DNA of 64,000 nucleotides from a virus: the IMG/VR virus record IMGVR_UViG_3300036884_000495, positions 1 through 64,000 of that record; one strand, given 5' to 3'. The notes under the pieces are model-generated. The model saw nothing but the letters and a program-made list of their open reading frames with translations. It was not told the DNA's origin and searched no databases. The position numbers and the translations under genes were made by a program. Shown here in pieces: positions 7,177 to 14,234 of this stretch; position 1 is the first letter of the stretch, and every line of letters starts with the position of its first letter.

Positions 7177-7547
7177 ACGTGCTCCTGAACGAACCGCACC
7201 CAGTCGTGGTGAACGCCTGTATCGTGCATACGCTTGTCAAGCAACTCCATGATCGCGGTAGTGTCTTCCACGCTCAAGATGCTTGGGATCTTGACGAAGA
7301 TGGTGATGTCCGAGTGCGCGCACTTGGAGCAGCGGTACTCCGAGCGAGCCTCAAGGCGGGGACGCCCCGGGCCGCAGACGTCACGGATAGCGATGGCGCC
7401 ATCGAGAAGAGTCGCCACGATACCTTTGTCGTTGATGATAGCCTCCATAAGGTACGGCAGGTCTTTCTGCTCTGGCAGGTTGTAGAAGCCCGACAACTTA
7501 TGGATGTTGGGGGACATGGCTTCTGAATTCATGTGTTCTTTGGGCAT
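7173..7547 (-). CDS. Hypothetical protein with CxxC pair
   Basis: 124 aa. The start at 7547 overlaps the upstream stop (TGATG). Middle residues include YRCSKCAHSDITIFVKIP, a CxxC knuckle before a beta strand, and the C-terminus is acidic and helical (VEDTTAIMELLDKRMHD). No known family. Confidence 0.65.
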   Translation of the reverse strand: MPKEHMNSEAMSPNIHKLSGFYNLPEQKDLPYLMEAIINDKGIVATLLDGAIAIRDVCGPGRPRLEARSEYRCSKCAHSDITIFVKIPSILSVEDTTAIMELLDKRMHDTGVHHDWVRFVQEHV

Positions 7548-7801
7548 CAGGGATTCTCCGGTGTGACTGGGTTGGCGTCGATAAGGACTCCCTCGGCGTC
7601 GAATGTCAGGTCGTAAAGATCTCGATGTCCGACAGCCCAAGAAGTAAGAAGGCCTTCCTCGCTAGGTCCGCGAGTAAGTTTGAAGCGACGTGGGTAGTGA
7701 CTACGCTGTTCTGGTTCTGTACACAACTGCGTTTCGTCGTTGAAGCTCTCGATGGCTGTTATGTGTACGCGGAGGGTCTTTGGTTTCTTACTTGCTGGCA
7801 T
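7547..7801 (-). CDS. Hypothetical small beta-rich protein
   Basis: 84 aa, ATG with AAAGGAGATAC upstream. Basic N-terminus (MPASKKPKTLRVHITAI), then alternating polar and hydrophobic strands. It overlaps its upstream neighbour by 15 nt and its downstream neighbour by TGATG. Function unknown. Confidence 0.6.
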   Translation of the reverse strand: MPASKKPKTLRVHITAIESFNDETQLCTEPEQRSHYPRRFKLTRGPSEEGLLTSWAVGHRDLYDLTFDAEGVLIDANPVTPENP

Positions 7802-8066
7802 GTATCTCCTTTGCTTGCATAAGGGCCCCTGCCGCGACTAGTGCGGCCAAGACGGTAGTACAGACGTCCACCCGCCCCTGCCGCTTGAGGATGGCATCGT
7901 CGTCGATGACGACAGAGGTGCCGTATCCGCGCCGCATGTCTACCCGTCGCATGGTGCGCATCTTGGCAAGGCCCTGACGTGCTAGGCGTAGGGCCTCGCG
8001 CAGGTCGCCCTTCTCCTGCGCCTTCTCATAGGCCCTATCGGCCCTGGTCTTTCTCTTCCTATCCAT
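7788..8066 (-). CDS. Hypothetical basic protein
   Basis: 92 aa, start ATG with AAAGGAA 7 nt upstream. The first 45 residues are strongly basic and helical (DRKRKTRADRAYEKAQEKGD, ALRLARQGLAKMR), suggesting nucleic-acid contact. The C-terminal 30 residues are Ala/Val-rich and may form one membrane or packing helix. A terminator-like hairpin ends about 16-20 nt before the start codon. Confidence 0.6.
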   Translation of the reverse strand: MDRKRKTRADRAYEKAQEKGDLREALRLARQGLAKMRTMRRVDMRRGYGTSVVIDDDAILKRQGRVDVCTTVLAALVAAGALMQAKEIHASK

Positions 8067-8081
8067 CGTGTTCCTTTCACA

Positions 8082-8115
8082 AAGAAAAACGGCACCTTAC
8101 TTTCGTAGGATGCCG
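8082..8115 (-). terminator. Terminator-like hairpin just upstream of 7788-8066
   Basis: Minus strand: CGGCATCCTAC pairs with GTAAGGTGCCG (one mismatch, one G-T) around a GAAA tetraloop, followed by TTTTTCTTTG. It should end the transcript of 8136-8345, yet it sits directly in front of the ribosome site of the next gene. Confidence 0.7.
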
Positions 8116-8135
8116 CTATCGCTGTCTGCGCGCAC

Positions 8136-8345
8136 TTAGCGTTGTGTGCTCGTTGTTGTGGGCGCCTTGAAGTCTTCCCAAGCGAGCAAAGCCATCGCAT
8201 AGCGTTCGCGGGCGCCCCAAAGGCATGTGGCGTACTTACCTGCGGTATTCCCGTTATCGGTGACCGCCCGCCAGTCCTCGAAGGATTTTCTGGCTTCCTC
8301 TAGTTCAGCGTGCAACTCACGCTCTTTGGAAAACGCATCGCTCAT
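8136..8345 (-). CDS. Hypothetical helical protein
   Basis: 69 aa, ATG start preceded by AGGAACGACC. Mostly one charged helix (KERELHAELEEARKSFEDW), then a short Cys/Trp segment. Unknown function. Confidence 0.55.
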   Translation of the reverse strand: MSDAFSKERELHAELEEARKSFEDWRAVTDNGNTAGKYATCLWGARERYAMALLAWEDFKAPTTTSTQR

Positions 8346-8357
8346 GGTCGTTCCTTT

Positions 8358-8909
8358 CTAGTAGTCGTCTGGCGTGTTGAGCATCATCTCGATGCGCTTC
8401 GCGCGAAACAGTCGGTGTCTGGACTCATTGAAGCCCCAATCACAGCGCCCCGATGCGTACAGGTTTAGTAGGGCGTACTCGTTGGTTGTGGCGCATGCAA
8501 AGCTCATACGAACAATGGCGAGTTCTGTGCGGATGCATTTCTTGCGATCGGACGTGAGGTCCTTACCGGTCCATCCATCAGGGGCACCGTATGTGACGGT
8601 CCCGTCCTCGTTGATCCGGATGCGTCCCTTCCCGATGTTGATTTGTGCGAGGCACCACGACGAGCCCCCATCTCCTTTGCGTGAGCCTTCATCGACATCG
8701 CGGCGAAAGCCGCTTTCAAAGGACATGATGGAGAGCAGCACGGCATCCGTTTTGATGCGCGAGTCATCGTCGTCATACAGCGGCTTTTCCGAAGACGTGA
8801 CGTCATAGATATCTTGCGCAATGGACTCGTGGCGAGCAGCTTCCTGGACGCTCGTAGTCGGCGCATAGGTTTCGATGACGGCAACGATGATGGGAATAAG
8901 TGCGTTCAT
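8358..8909 (-). CDS. Lytic transglycosylase-like (SLT fold) enzyme
   Basis: 183 aa. The start at 8909 is chosen because GGAGG lies 8 nt upstream; it gives a hydrophobic N-terminus (NALIPIIVAVI) that may act as a signal or anchor. Residues about 57-93 match the lysozyme-like core of soluble lytic transglycosylases: the catalytic Glu65 in SIMSFESGF, and WCLAQINIG in place of the usual SxGLMQI strand. Such enzymes cleave the MurNAc-GlcNAc bond of peptidoglycan. Since it lies among small accessory genes it could act in lysis or wall entry. Confidence 0.7.
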   Translation of the reverse strand: MNALIPIIVAVIETYAPTTSVQEAARHESIAQDIYDVTSSEKPLYDDDDSRIKTDAVLLSIMSFESGFRRDVDEGSRKGDGGSSWCLAQINIGKGRIRINEDGTVTYGAPDGWTGKDLTSDRKKCIRTELAIVRMSFACATTNEYALLNLYASGRCDWGFNESRHRLFRAKRIEMMLNTPDDY

Positions 8910-8978
8910 TATTGATCCTCCAACTACGGTTGTAGTCGGTCCTGTTGTTCGTTTCAAGCGCGTACGTAAGGGCAGTCT

Positions 8979-9293
8979 CTACGTAGTAGGGGGCTGCCTT
9001 CCTTGTACGAAGAAGCCAGCGTGTTCTGGCTCCGTAATCTGGTAGTTCTTTCCGTCGTGTGAGAGGAGGGCGTTTACGGCGCCTGCGCGAACGCAGACAC
9101 TACGAGCACCCGACCAAACCCACAACACGTCACCGTCACGCCACTCAATACGCGTGTCGGGGGCAGCCAGGCGTATGCCCGCGAAGTACGCCGTCGCCAT
9201 CAGCATTGTGGTGGATGCGTACCCTAGCTTGTCGACGTATCGGTTGTAGAAGGCGGCGCGGCTTCTTCGCTCGCAGGTGTGACAGGTAGACAT
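8979..9293 (-). CDS. Small protein with N-terminal CxxC
   Basis: 104 aa, ATG start at 9293. Begins MSTCHTCERRSRA, a short zinc-knuckle-like motif, followed by a helix and a beta-rich part (IEWRDGDVLWVWSGARSVCV). No clear Shine-Dalgarno is seen. Family unknown. Confidence 0.6.
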   Translation of the reverse strand: MSTCHTCERRSRAAFYNRYVDKLGYASTTMLMATAYFAGIRLAAPDTRIEWRDGDVLWVWSGARSVCVRAGAVNALLSHDGKNYQITEPEHAGFFVQGRQPPTT

Positions 9294-9329
9294 TCTCGTA
9301 GCTTACTGCGGGCAAAGATCCGCTCTAGG

Positions 9330-9902
9330 TTATAGACCGCTTCCCTTGTATCCAGTCTGGGGTCTGGCTTTGCGCCGTAGGCATTCTGGGTTGAACTTCC
9401 AGATAGGAGACGTGAGTACCCACTTCAACTCCATATAAAGAGCTTCTTGTTTGTGTGTGAGCCCTTCGAGTGTGTACTGGTAGCTGTATGCTGCTTGTAT
9501 CTGCGGAGAGGCGAGAGCATCGGCGACCTTCTCTTGTAGCCTCGGGGACATGCCCCAGCGCTTTCCAGTACGCCGCTCGACAGGCGTTGTGATGTCGTAG
9601 TTCTCGACGGCGTACATGCGGATCGCTTGCATAAGCCAGGTGGGTACCCACGCGCTTTTGTCCTTGTACGGCGCGCAGTCTACGAAGGTACTCGCAAGGG
9701 CGTACATACCGCAGCTTGTATGCGCAAGCCCGTAGCCCTCGTCTCGTTTGCGCAGACAGAACTGCAGCTGCAGACACTTGTCATTGGTACGTTGGTGCTG
9801 TTGCAGCCCCCTCTTGTTCTTGCAGCGCGTTTTGCACACAGGGCACACTGCGTGTGTCGCACGTATTTCGTCGGTCGTAGGCATTTTGGGTTGAATTTCC
9901 AT
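9330..9902 (-). CDS. Zinc-finger protein of unknown function
   Basis: 190 aa. Residues 20-43 form a C2HC-like finger (CPVCKTRCKNKRGLQQHQ with a later Cys43). The rest is helical and aromatic with no recognised domain. A CATAAA hexamer ends 7 nt before the ATG and no Shine-Dalgarno is present, so the mRNA may be leaderless; a second Met at residue 7 is an alternative start. A 26-bp direct repeat lies at both ends of the gene, and the downstream copy encodes in another frame the same LEVQPRMPT-type start as this protein, hinting at a past duplication or deletion. Confidence 0.65.
   Translation of the reverse strand: MEIQPKMPTTDEIRATHAVCPVCKTRCKNKRGLQQHQRTNDKCLQLQFCLRKRDEGYGLAHTSCGMYALASTFVDCAPYKDKSAWVPTWLMQAIRMYAVENYDITTPVERRTGKRWGMSPRLQEKVADALASPQIQAAYSYQYTLEGLTHKQEALYMELKWVLTSPIWKFNPECLRRKARPQTGYKGSGL
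9376..9401. repeat. Direct repeat, copy 1 (3' end of 9330-9902)
   Basis: CGTAGGCATTCTGGGTTGAA plus CTTCCA, matching the copy 500 bp away with two mismatches. In an alternative frame it still encodes a start-like LEVQPRMPT. Confidence 0.75.
9876..9901. repeat. Direct repeat, copy 2 (5' end of 9330-9902)
   Basis: CGTAGGCATTTTGGGTTGAA plus TTTCCA; it encodes the N-terminal MEIQPKMPT of the zinc-finger protein. Exactly 500 bp from copy 1. Confidence 0.75.
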
Positions 9903-10212
9903 CAGAGTGTTTATGCCTGCTGGTGTCGGCTACTTGCTGAAAAAGAGGAGCGTGGCAGGTATAAGGCCTACGAAGATGTCATTACATAATAGTTTAGAGG
10001 CCGCAGATGTCGGCCCACTTCTGCTGAAAGGGTACTGGCCACGACTTGCACCAGTGCGCACAGAAAGTGCACACATACCCTTCGAGATGGGCCCCCTACT
10101 TATACAGGTGGCAGCGTTACCAAAGCTGGCGCACGGGACGGTGGACACGTCTACTGAGCGCCTGCCTACAAGGAGGACAGGAACGATAAGTACTAAGGAG
10201 CGGTGGGAACCG
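9903..10212. other. Divergent intergenic region between leftward and rightward genes
   Basis: About 310 nt between the leftward gene at 9902 and the next clear rightward gene. It holds TTTATG (9910-9915, giving CATAAA on the minus strand) and rightward -10 candidates (GGTATAAGG near 9957; ACATAATAG near 9984). The rightward frame stays open from an ATG at 9976, but it lacks a ribosome site and its codon use is weak until about 10195. Two Shine-Dalgarno-like AAGGAG runs occur near 10172 and 10195. Confidence 0.4.
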
Positions 10213-10455
10213 GTGGAGTGCGCAGTGCTGTGGCTAATGCGTGTAAAGCGCCACGGCGTAGACGCCGCCGGCTACTCGCGCGATCTTGTACGCTACTGGG
10301 GCGATTCGAACTTGCGTGCGGCGCTACTCACGCAGTACCTTGTGGCAGGGTATATTCGCGAGCAGGTTGCACAAAAACAGATGCGCACTGCGATCGACAG
10401 CGCCCTGAACCTACTCAATCTGAAAATTAGCCTGACATTGAAGGTGGAACCATGA
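10213..10455 (+). CDS. Hypothetical helical protein (start uncertain)
   Basis: 80 aa from GTG at 10213, 12 nt after AAGGAG. The same frame is open back to ATG 9976 without a ribosome site. The protein is helical (ECAVLWLMRVKRHG, DLVRYWGDSNLRAALLTQYL, AIDSALNLLNLKISL) with no recognised domain. Its stop overlaps the next start (ATGA), which supports the downstream part as coding. Confidence 0.55.
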   Translation: MECAVLWLMRVKRHGVDAAGYSRDLVRYWGDSNLRAALLTQYLVAGYIREQVAQKQMRTAIDSALNLLNLKISLTLKVEP

Positions 10456-10967
10456 GCGAGCTACTTGATTCTCTATCTGCAGAACGCATATTCAGCCTGT
10501 TCATCATCGACCTTGAACAGGTGAAGGAACACGGCGACAGCCCCTACTTGCTGAAGATCGTGTTGCCTCGATACGCCAAGTTTCTAGGCATCTTGAATAT
10601 CCCCTCGCCCCTCGCGGGCTTGGGCCTGCCCGTAGGTGGTGGGCGTGATGCTTACGCGTTTCTTTGTGACCCGAATGAAGTAGAAACGAGCAACTTCTAC
10701 GTCACGCCTTTGAAGCACGACATGGCTTTCCCGTGGGAGCGCCCCGGCGACCTCCTCAAATCCATGCTGGTGCGCTGCACGGCGCTCGCTATGACAGCAC
10801 CAGGGGGCGTTCCAGTCCTGCACGTGCAAACGTCGGTCAACAGAGACAAGTACGAGCAGTTCGAACAAGAAGTGCGCGATGCTGGCTACCTGCTTCTGAA
10901 CGGCATTCCGTACACACAGGCCCAAAGTTTCATGGCATCCATGTTCGCTCCGCCCCTAAAAGCGTAA
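10452..10967 (+). CDS. Hypothetical protein
   Basis: 171 aa starting at an ATGA overlap. Mixed alpha/beta: a helical N-terminus (LDSLSAERIFSLFIIDLEQV), a Gly-rich loop (AGLGLPVGGGRD), then regular strands and helices (MTAPGGVPVLHVQTSVNRD). No known motif. It forms a two-gene unit with the preceding gene and is followed by a sigma70-like promoter. Confidence 0.65.
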   Translation: MSELLDSLSAERIFSLFIIDLEQVKEHGDSPYLLKIVLPRYAKFLGILNIPSPLAGLGLPVGGGRDAYAFLCDPNEVETSNFYVTPLKHDMAFPWERPGDLLKSMLVRCTALAMTAPGGVPVLHVQTSVNRDKYEQFEQEVRDAGYLLLNGIPYTQAQSFMASMFAPPLKA

Positions 10968-10974
10968 ACGTGGT

Positions 10975-11002
10975 TTGCCTCCGAAGGCCCCCGCGCTAGG
11001 CT
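10975..11002 (+). promoter_or_regulatory. Sigma70-like promoter
   Basis: TTGCCT, 16-bp spacer, TAGGCT. The predicted start near 11009 leaves a short leader before AGGAG and the ATG at 11045. It would drive 11045-11519 and the folded RNA that follows. Confidence 0.6.
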
Positions 11003-11044
11003 GGGAGAACGCGATTGAGCACCGCGTACTAACCAGGAGCACAC

Positions 11045-11314
11045 ATGCATGTAGTCAAGCCGGTGGCTTGGTCTCAGACCAAGCCGCAGATGGGTACGTT
11101 TGCGTTTTCGTCGGCGAATGCGAGTAACCACCGCCTTCTGCGTATGACGGGAACGTTCCCCGCGGTGTACGGCGTAGTCACATACGTCGACCCCTACTTA
11201 GACTTTGTTTCGGTCGATGTTCTAGCATCCGACGGTACCCAGTCGTCTTGGGCGGGAACGCACCAACAATGTGACGACACGTGGGAACCCTTTCTGATAC
11301 AAGGAGCTACGTGA
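11045..11314 (+). CDS. Hypothetical small beta-rich protein
   Basis: 89 aa with CAGGAGCACAC before the ATG. Beta-rich (FPAVYGVVTYVDPYLDFVSVDVLASDG), with no membrane segment. The downstream gene starts one nucleotide past its stop. Function unknown; possibly a small virion or DNA-contact protein given the position before structural genes. Confidence 0.65.
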   Translation: MHVVKPVAWSQTKPQMGTFAFSSANASNHRLLRMTGTFPAVYGVVTYVDPYLDFVSVDVLASDGTQSSWAGTHQQCDDTWEPFLIQGAT

Positions 11315-11315
11315 C

Positions 11316-11519
11316 ATGCCCAAACCAAAGACGCGCGCTACAAGCATCGACTTCGAAGACCTCGATCCAGACCTGCAAGAGATTGCAGCGCAATTACGAG
11401 CGTCGCTAGTAGAAGAAATCGACGACGCCACAAAGAATCCGCAGGAGCGAATCGCCATGTTGCGCGATATTATGGAGCGACTCGAAGAACGTATTGAAGA
11501 ATACGAAGACATCGGGTAG
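11316..11519 (+). CDS. Small acidic helical protein
   Basis: 67 aa with AAGGAG upstream. Almost wholly one or two acidic amphipathic helices (DPDLQEIAAQLRASLVEEID, MERLEERIEEYED). Likely a coiled-coil or scaffold-type partner; no family is assigned. The transcript continues into the structured RNA at 11525. Confidence 0.65.
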   Translation: MPKPKTRATSIDFEDLDPDLQEIAAQLRASLVEEIDDATKNPQERIAMLRDIMERLEERIEEYEDIG

Positions 11520-11524
11520 CTTTC

Positions 11525-11741
11525 TCTGTGCCGGTGGCCTTCGGCCTCAAACGAGCAGTTTGCTCAGACCGGCAATTACTTGATGTTCTCAATGAGGTGT
11601 TGGATATGCCGAACTTATGCACTTGTGCATCTCGGCGAGCATCCCCTAGTACAGAAGGAACGACGTCCAACGACCTCTGTACGCGCGCCCTGAGTAGGGG
11701 GAGAACGTCGGGGAGAAGGCAGGGTTACACCTGCCTTTTCT
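11525..11741 (+). ncRNA. Structured RNA candidate, about 215 nt
   Basis: Five folded elements follow each other. (1) A three-way junction: TGCCGGT 11529-11535 pairs with ACCGGCA 11568-11574 and encloses two perfect hairpins, GGCC/GGCC (11536-11546) and GAGCA/TGCTC (11553-11565). (2) GCCGA/TCGGC (11608-11612, 11632-11636) with an inner ATGCA/TGCAT hairpin. (3) GTACAGA(A)GG with CCTCTGTAC (11649-11658, 11674-11682), itself enclosed by CCCCTA/TAGGGG (11643-11648, 11695-11700). (4) Loop bases CGACGT 11661-11666 can pair with ACGTCG 11705-11710 as a pseudoknot. (5) A terminator. An open frame at 11528 lacks a ribosome site and runs into the terminator, so it is not taken as coding. It may be a free small RNA or a 3' UTR; its role is unknown. 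Confidence 0.6.
11716..11741 (+). terminator. Intrinsic terminator
   Basis: AAGGCAGG pairs with CCTGCCTT (8 bp, 6-nt loop), followed by TTTCTTTT. It ends the 11045-11741 transcript. Confidence 0.9.
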
Positions 11742-11792
11742 TTTAGCCCACGATATCGTTGTACACTCATGCAATAGACGTAGGAGGTTTTC

Positions 11793-12866
11793 ATGTCCGA
11801 AGGTTCAGGTCTCTTTACGAATGCGCGTCCGATGAATGCCAACTTGGTGAAGCCCGGGCAGGGCGGCATCGGCGGCGAAGTGGGCGATCTTCGCCAAGAC
11901 GTCGCCAAGACGTTGGCGCCGATGGCTGCCATTTGCATCGCGGAGTACATCAACCCGCTTGCTGCCGCCGCGAACAACGTGATGGCTGCTTCTGTCACTC
12001 CCGCTGCGGGCGTTGTGGCCACGCTGTTGCCTGTGGCGGGCGGCGGTACCAATAAGCTCACGAAGGCAACGACGGACAACCTCAAGATTGCATCGCGACA
12101 ACTAACGTTCACAACGGCGGGCAGTACAGCGGCGAATGCGCCTGCGACGGCGTCGGTGCTGGGCAAGGACGAACATGGCCTTCAGTTCACGGAAGTCGTA
12201 GCCCTCCAGCAGGTTGCAGGGGTGGTCACCACGTCCAACTTCTTCGCCGAGGTGGACAAGATTACGTACTCCGTTGGCAAAGGCGCGGGCGCAACGATTG
12301 CTATCGGGTTGGGGGCAACTTTGGGGCTGACCCGCACGCTTGTCAAACGCGCAGGACGTTACGCCATTCTTCAAGAATCGGCGGCGGGCTCTGTGGTGAC
12401 CACTGGCACCTTCAAGCTCGCAAGCGAGGGTACCGTGGCCACCGCACTGGGCACCGTGGACCTTGTGACGGCAGTGCCCGTTATGCCGACCACGCAAGTG
12501 ATCACCTTTCTTATCGAAGGCGTGACCAAGGCTGTGACCTTCTCAAGCCCCGCGGATCTCGCGGGCATTGTTTCGCAAGTCAACGCCGTCTGTGGCGCCG
12601 GCTTTGCGGCCGCCGGGGGCGTGGCTAGTAAGTTCTTGGCGCTCTCCGACAACGTCGTGGGCGCTGCGGGCAACAGCAGCACAATCGTGGTGGTGTCCGG
12701 CACAGGAACGGGCGGCTCGAACATCCTCACGGTTCTCGGGCTCACAGCAGGTGTCGTGCACTACGGCGCCAGCCAGGGTAAGCGCGGTTCGTACGCGCCG
12801 TCCAGCGCACCCAACGGTGCAACAAGCTACGCCGTGTACTACGAGTACAACGGCGCCGAGCTCTGA
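11793..12866 (+). CDS. Abundant-type virion protein, paralogue 1
   Basis: 357 aa, ATG with AGGAGG upstream. It is collinear, without gaps, with the next gene, roughly half or more of residues identical by eye; the shared core includes VMAASVTPAAG, LLPVAGGGTN, TTSNFF and DLVTAVPVMPTTQ. Residues about 230-330 resemble a beta module often found in phage tail proteins (FLIEGVTKAVTFSSPADLAG then IN-rich and LGL at the end). Strong ribosome site, low charge and tandem duplication fit a major virion component such as a tail tube, cement or fibre protein, but which one is unknown. Confidence 0.8.
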   Translation: MSEGSGLFTNARPMNANLVKPGQGGIGGEVGDLRQDVAKTLAPMAAICIAEYINPLAAAANNVMAASVTPAAGVVATLLPVAGGGTNKLTKATTDNLKIASRQLTFTTAGSTAANAPATASVLGKDEHGLQFTEVVALQQVAGVVTTSNFFAEVDKITYSVGKGAGATIAIGLGATLGLTRTLVKRAGRYAILQESAAGSVVTTGTFKLASEGTVATALGTVDLVTAVPVMPTTQVITFLIEGVTKAVTFSSPADLAGIVSQVNAVCGAGFAAAGGVASKFLALSDNVVGAAGNSSTIVVVSGTGTGGSNILTVLGLTAGVVHYGASQGKRGSYAPSSAPNGATSYAVYYEYNGAEL

Positions 12867-12902
12867 TAGCGGGTACTCGGAAGCTAACTGCAGGAGGTTG
12901 TC

Positions 12903-13976
12903 ATGTCTGAGGGTTCAGGTCTCTTTACAAAAGTGCGCCCGGTGGATGCCTATTCGGTGAAGCCTAGGCTGGGTGGTATCAGTGGCGAAACGAAGGACCT
13001 ACGCAAAGACGTGACGAATGCGTTTGCGCCGATGTCGGCGCTGTGTGTGGAAGAGTATGTCAACCCACTTGCTCCTGCAGTTGGCAACCTGATGGCGGCG
13101 TCTGTCACGCCCGCTGCAGACGTAACGCTCACGCTCCTACCTGTGGCGGGCGGGGGCACCAACGCGTTGACGCTCGTTACAGTCCAAAACCTTACCCAAG
13201 CCCCGCGGCAACTTGTGTTCACTACAGGTGGCGCCACAGAAACGGATGCACCAGCGTCAGCCACGGTCTACGGCCTCGATGAGCGTGGAGTTCAGTTCAC
13301 GGAAGTTGTACCGTTGCAGCAGGTGGCCGCCGCAGCGACTACGTCCAACTTCTTCTCGTCCATTACCAAGATTGTCTACGCCGTCGGCGAGGGTGCAAAC
13401 GCAACGATTGCCATCGGGCTCGGAAGCATCATCGGTATCTCTCGCTCACTCATTATGCGCGCGGGGCGCTACGCCATCATTCAAGAGGTGGCGGCGGGTG
13501 TAGCCGTGACCAATGGTGTGTTCAAACTTGCCAGCGAGTCTTTGCCGGCTACTGTGCTAGGTACTGTGGATCTTGTAACAGCGGTGCCTGTTATGCCGAC
13601 GACGCAGTCCATTACGTTTGAGGTTGGTGGAAGGCAGCGGACTATCACCTTCCACAATCCCGCGGATCTGGCGGCAATCTGCTCGACGATCAGCCACCTT
13701 ATTGGACCCGGCTTTGCTACAGCAGGCGGCACGGACAATAAGTACCTCAAACTCACAGACGATACGCTAGACTGGTCCGGCACGCAAAGTACGCTCCGCG
13801 TAGTATCCGGTACCGGTGTTGGTGCGGATAACATCCTCAACGTTCTTGGCCTTCTTCCCAATGTATTGTACCGAGGGGTCAGCCAGGGTAAGTTCGGCTC
13901 TTATACGCCCAACCACACACCGGATGGCTCGACCAGCTATGCCGTCTACTACGAGTACGATGGCGCTGCGCCCTGA
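12903..13976 (+). CDS. Abundant-type virion protein, paralogue 2
   Basis: 357 aa, same length and domain order as 11793-12866. Its leader (AGGAGGTTGTCATG) and first codons are nearly the same as those of the first copy, marking a tandem gene duplication. Differences are concentrated in surface-type positions in the middle (for example residues 240-310), while N- and C-terminal motifs (MSEGSGLFT; SYAVYYEY) are kept. The two may assemble together or provide alternative subunits. A terminator follows. Confidence 0.8.
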   Translation: MSEGSGLFTKVRPVDAYSVKPRLGGISGETKDLRKDVTNAFAPMSALCVEEYVNPLAPAVGNLMAASVTPAADVTLTLLPVAGGGTNALTLVTVQNLTQAPRQLVFTTGGATETDAPASATVYGLDERGVQFTEVVPLQQVAAAATTSNFFSSITKIVYAVGEGANATIAIGLGSIIGISRSLIMRAGRYAIIQEVAAGVAVTNGVFKLASESLPATVLGTVDLVTAVPVMPTTQSITFEVGGRQRTITFHNPADLAAICSTISHLIGPGFATAGGTDNKYLKLTDDTLDWSGTQSTLRVVSGTGVGADNILNVLGLLPNVLYRGVSQGKFGSYTPNHTPDGSTSYAVYYEYDGAAP

Positions 13977-13999
13977 TCTAGTGCATTCGAGAGCTAAGA

Positions 14000-14030
14000 A
14001 AAAGGGAGCCTTGTGGGGCTCCCTTTTGTT
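14000..14030. terminator. Bidirectional intrinsic terminator
   Basis: AAAGGGAGCC (14001-14010) pairs with GGCTCCCTTT (14017-14026), followed by TGTTTTG on the plus strand and A/T-rich sequence on the other side. It separates the convergent genes ending at 13976 and 14040. Confidence 0.85.
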
Positions 14031-14039
14031 TTGTAATAG

Positions 14040-14234
14040 TCACGAAAGGATCTTGTGCCCATTGGTTTTGGGCGTGCTTTGCAGGCGCACTTGGCGCGCA
14101 ACGAGGAGGGCGTTCGCATAGGCTGCGGCCACCGACGGTGCGTGGGCGGTTAGGTCGACGATCATGTCAGCGAGTGAATACCAACCGGACCGCACGGATT
14201 CAATAAGCCGGCGGCAGATGTCATAGTTGCTCAT
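14040..14234 (-). CDS. Hypothetical small helical protein
   Basis: 64 aa (MSNYDICRRLIESVRSGWYS then an Ala-rich helix). The ATG at 14234 lies inside the end of the methyltransferase gene (14-nt overlap); the frame is open further upstream but only as a shadow of that gene. Function unknown. Confidence 0.55.
   Translation of the reverse strand: MSNYDICRRLIESVRSGWYSLADMIVDLTAHAPSVAAAYANALLVARQVRLQSTPKTNGHKILS

Noticed and set aside
9976-10212. Longer version of the gene ending at 10455 starting at ATG 9976
   Set aside because: No ribosome site and weak codon pattern before about 10195; kept only as an alternative start.
11525-11580. Hammerhead ribozyme or purine-type riboswitch at the three-way junction
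   Set aside because: The conserved CUGANGA/GAAA core is missing on both strands, and loop sequences do not match known riboswitch kissing loops.
11528-11746. 72-aa rightward open frame across the structured RNA
   Set aside because: No ribosome site, odd composition, and the frame runs through the terminator hairpin and U-tract.
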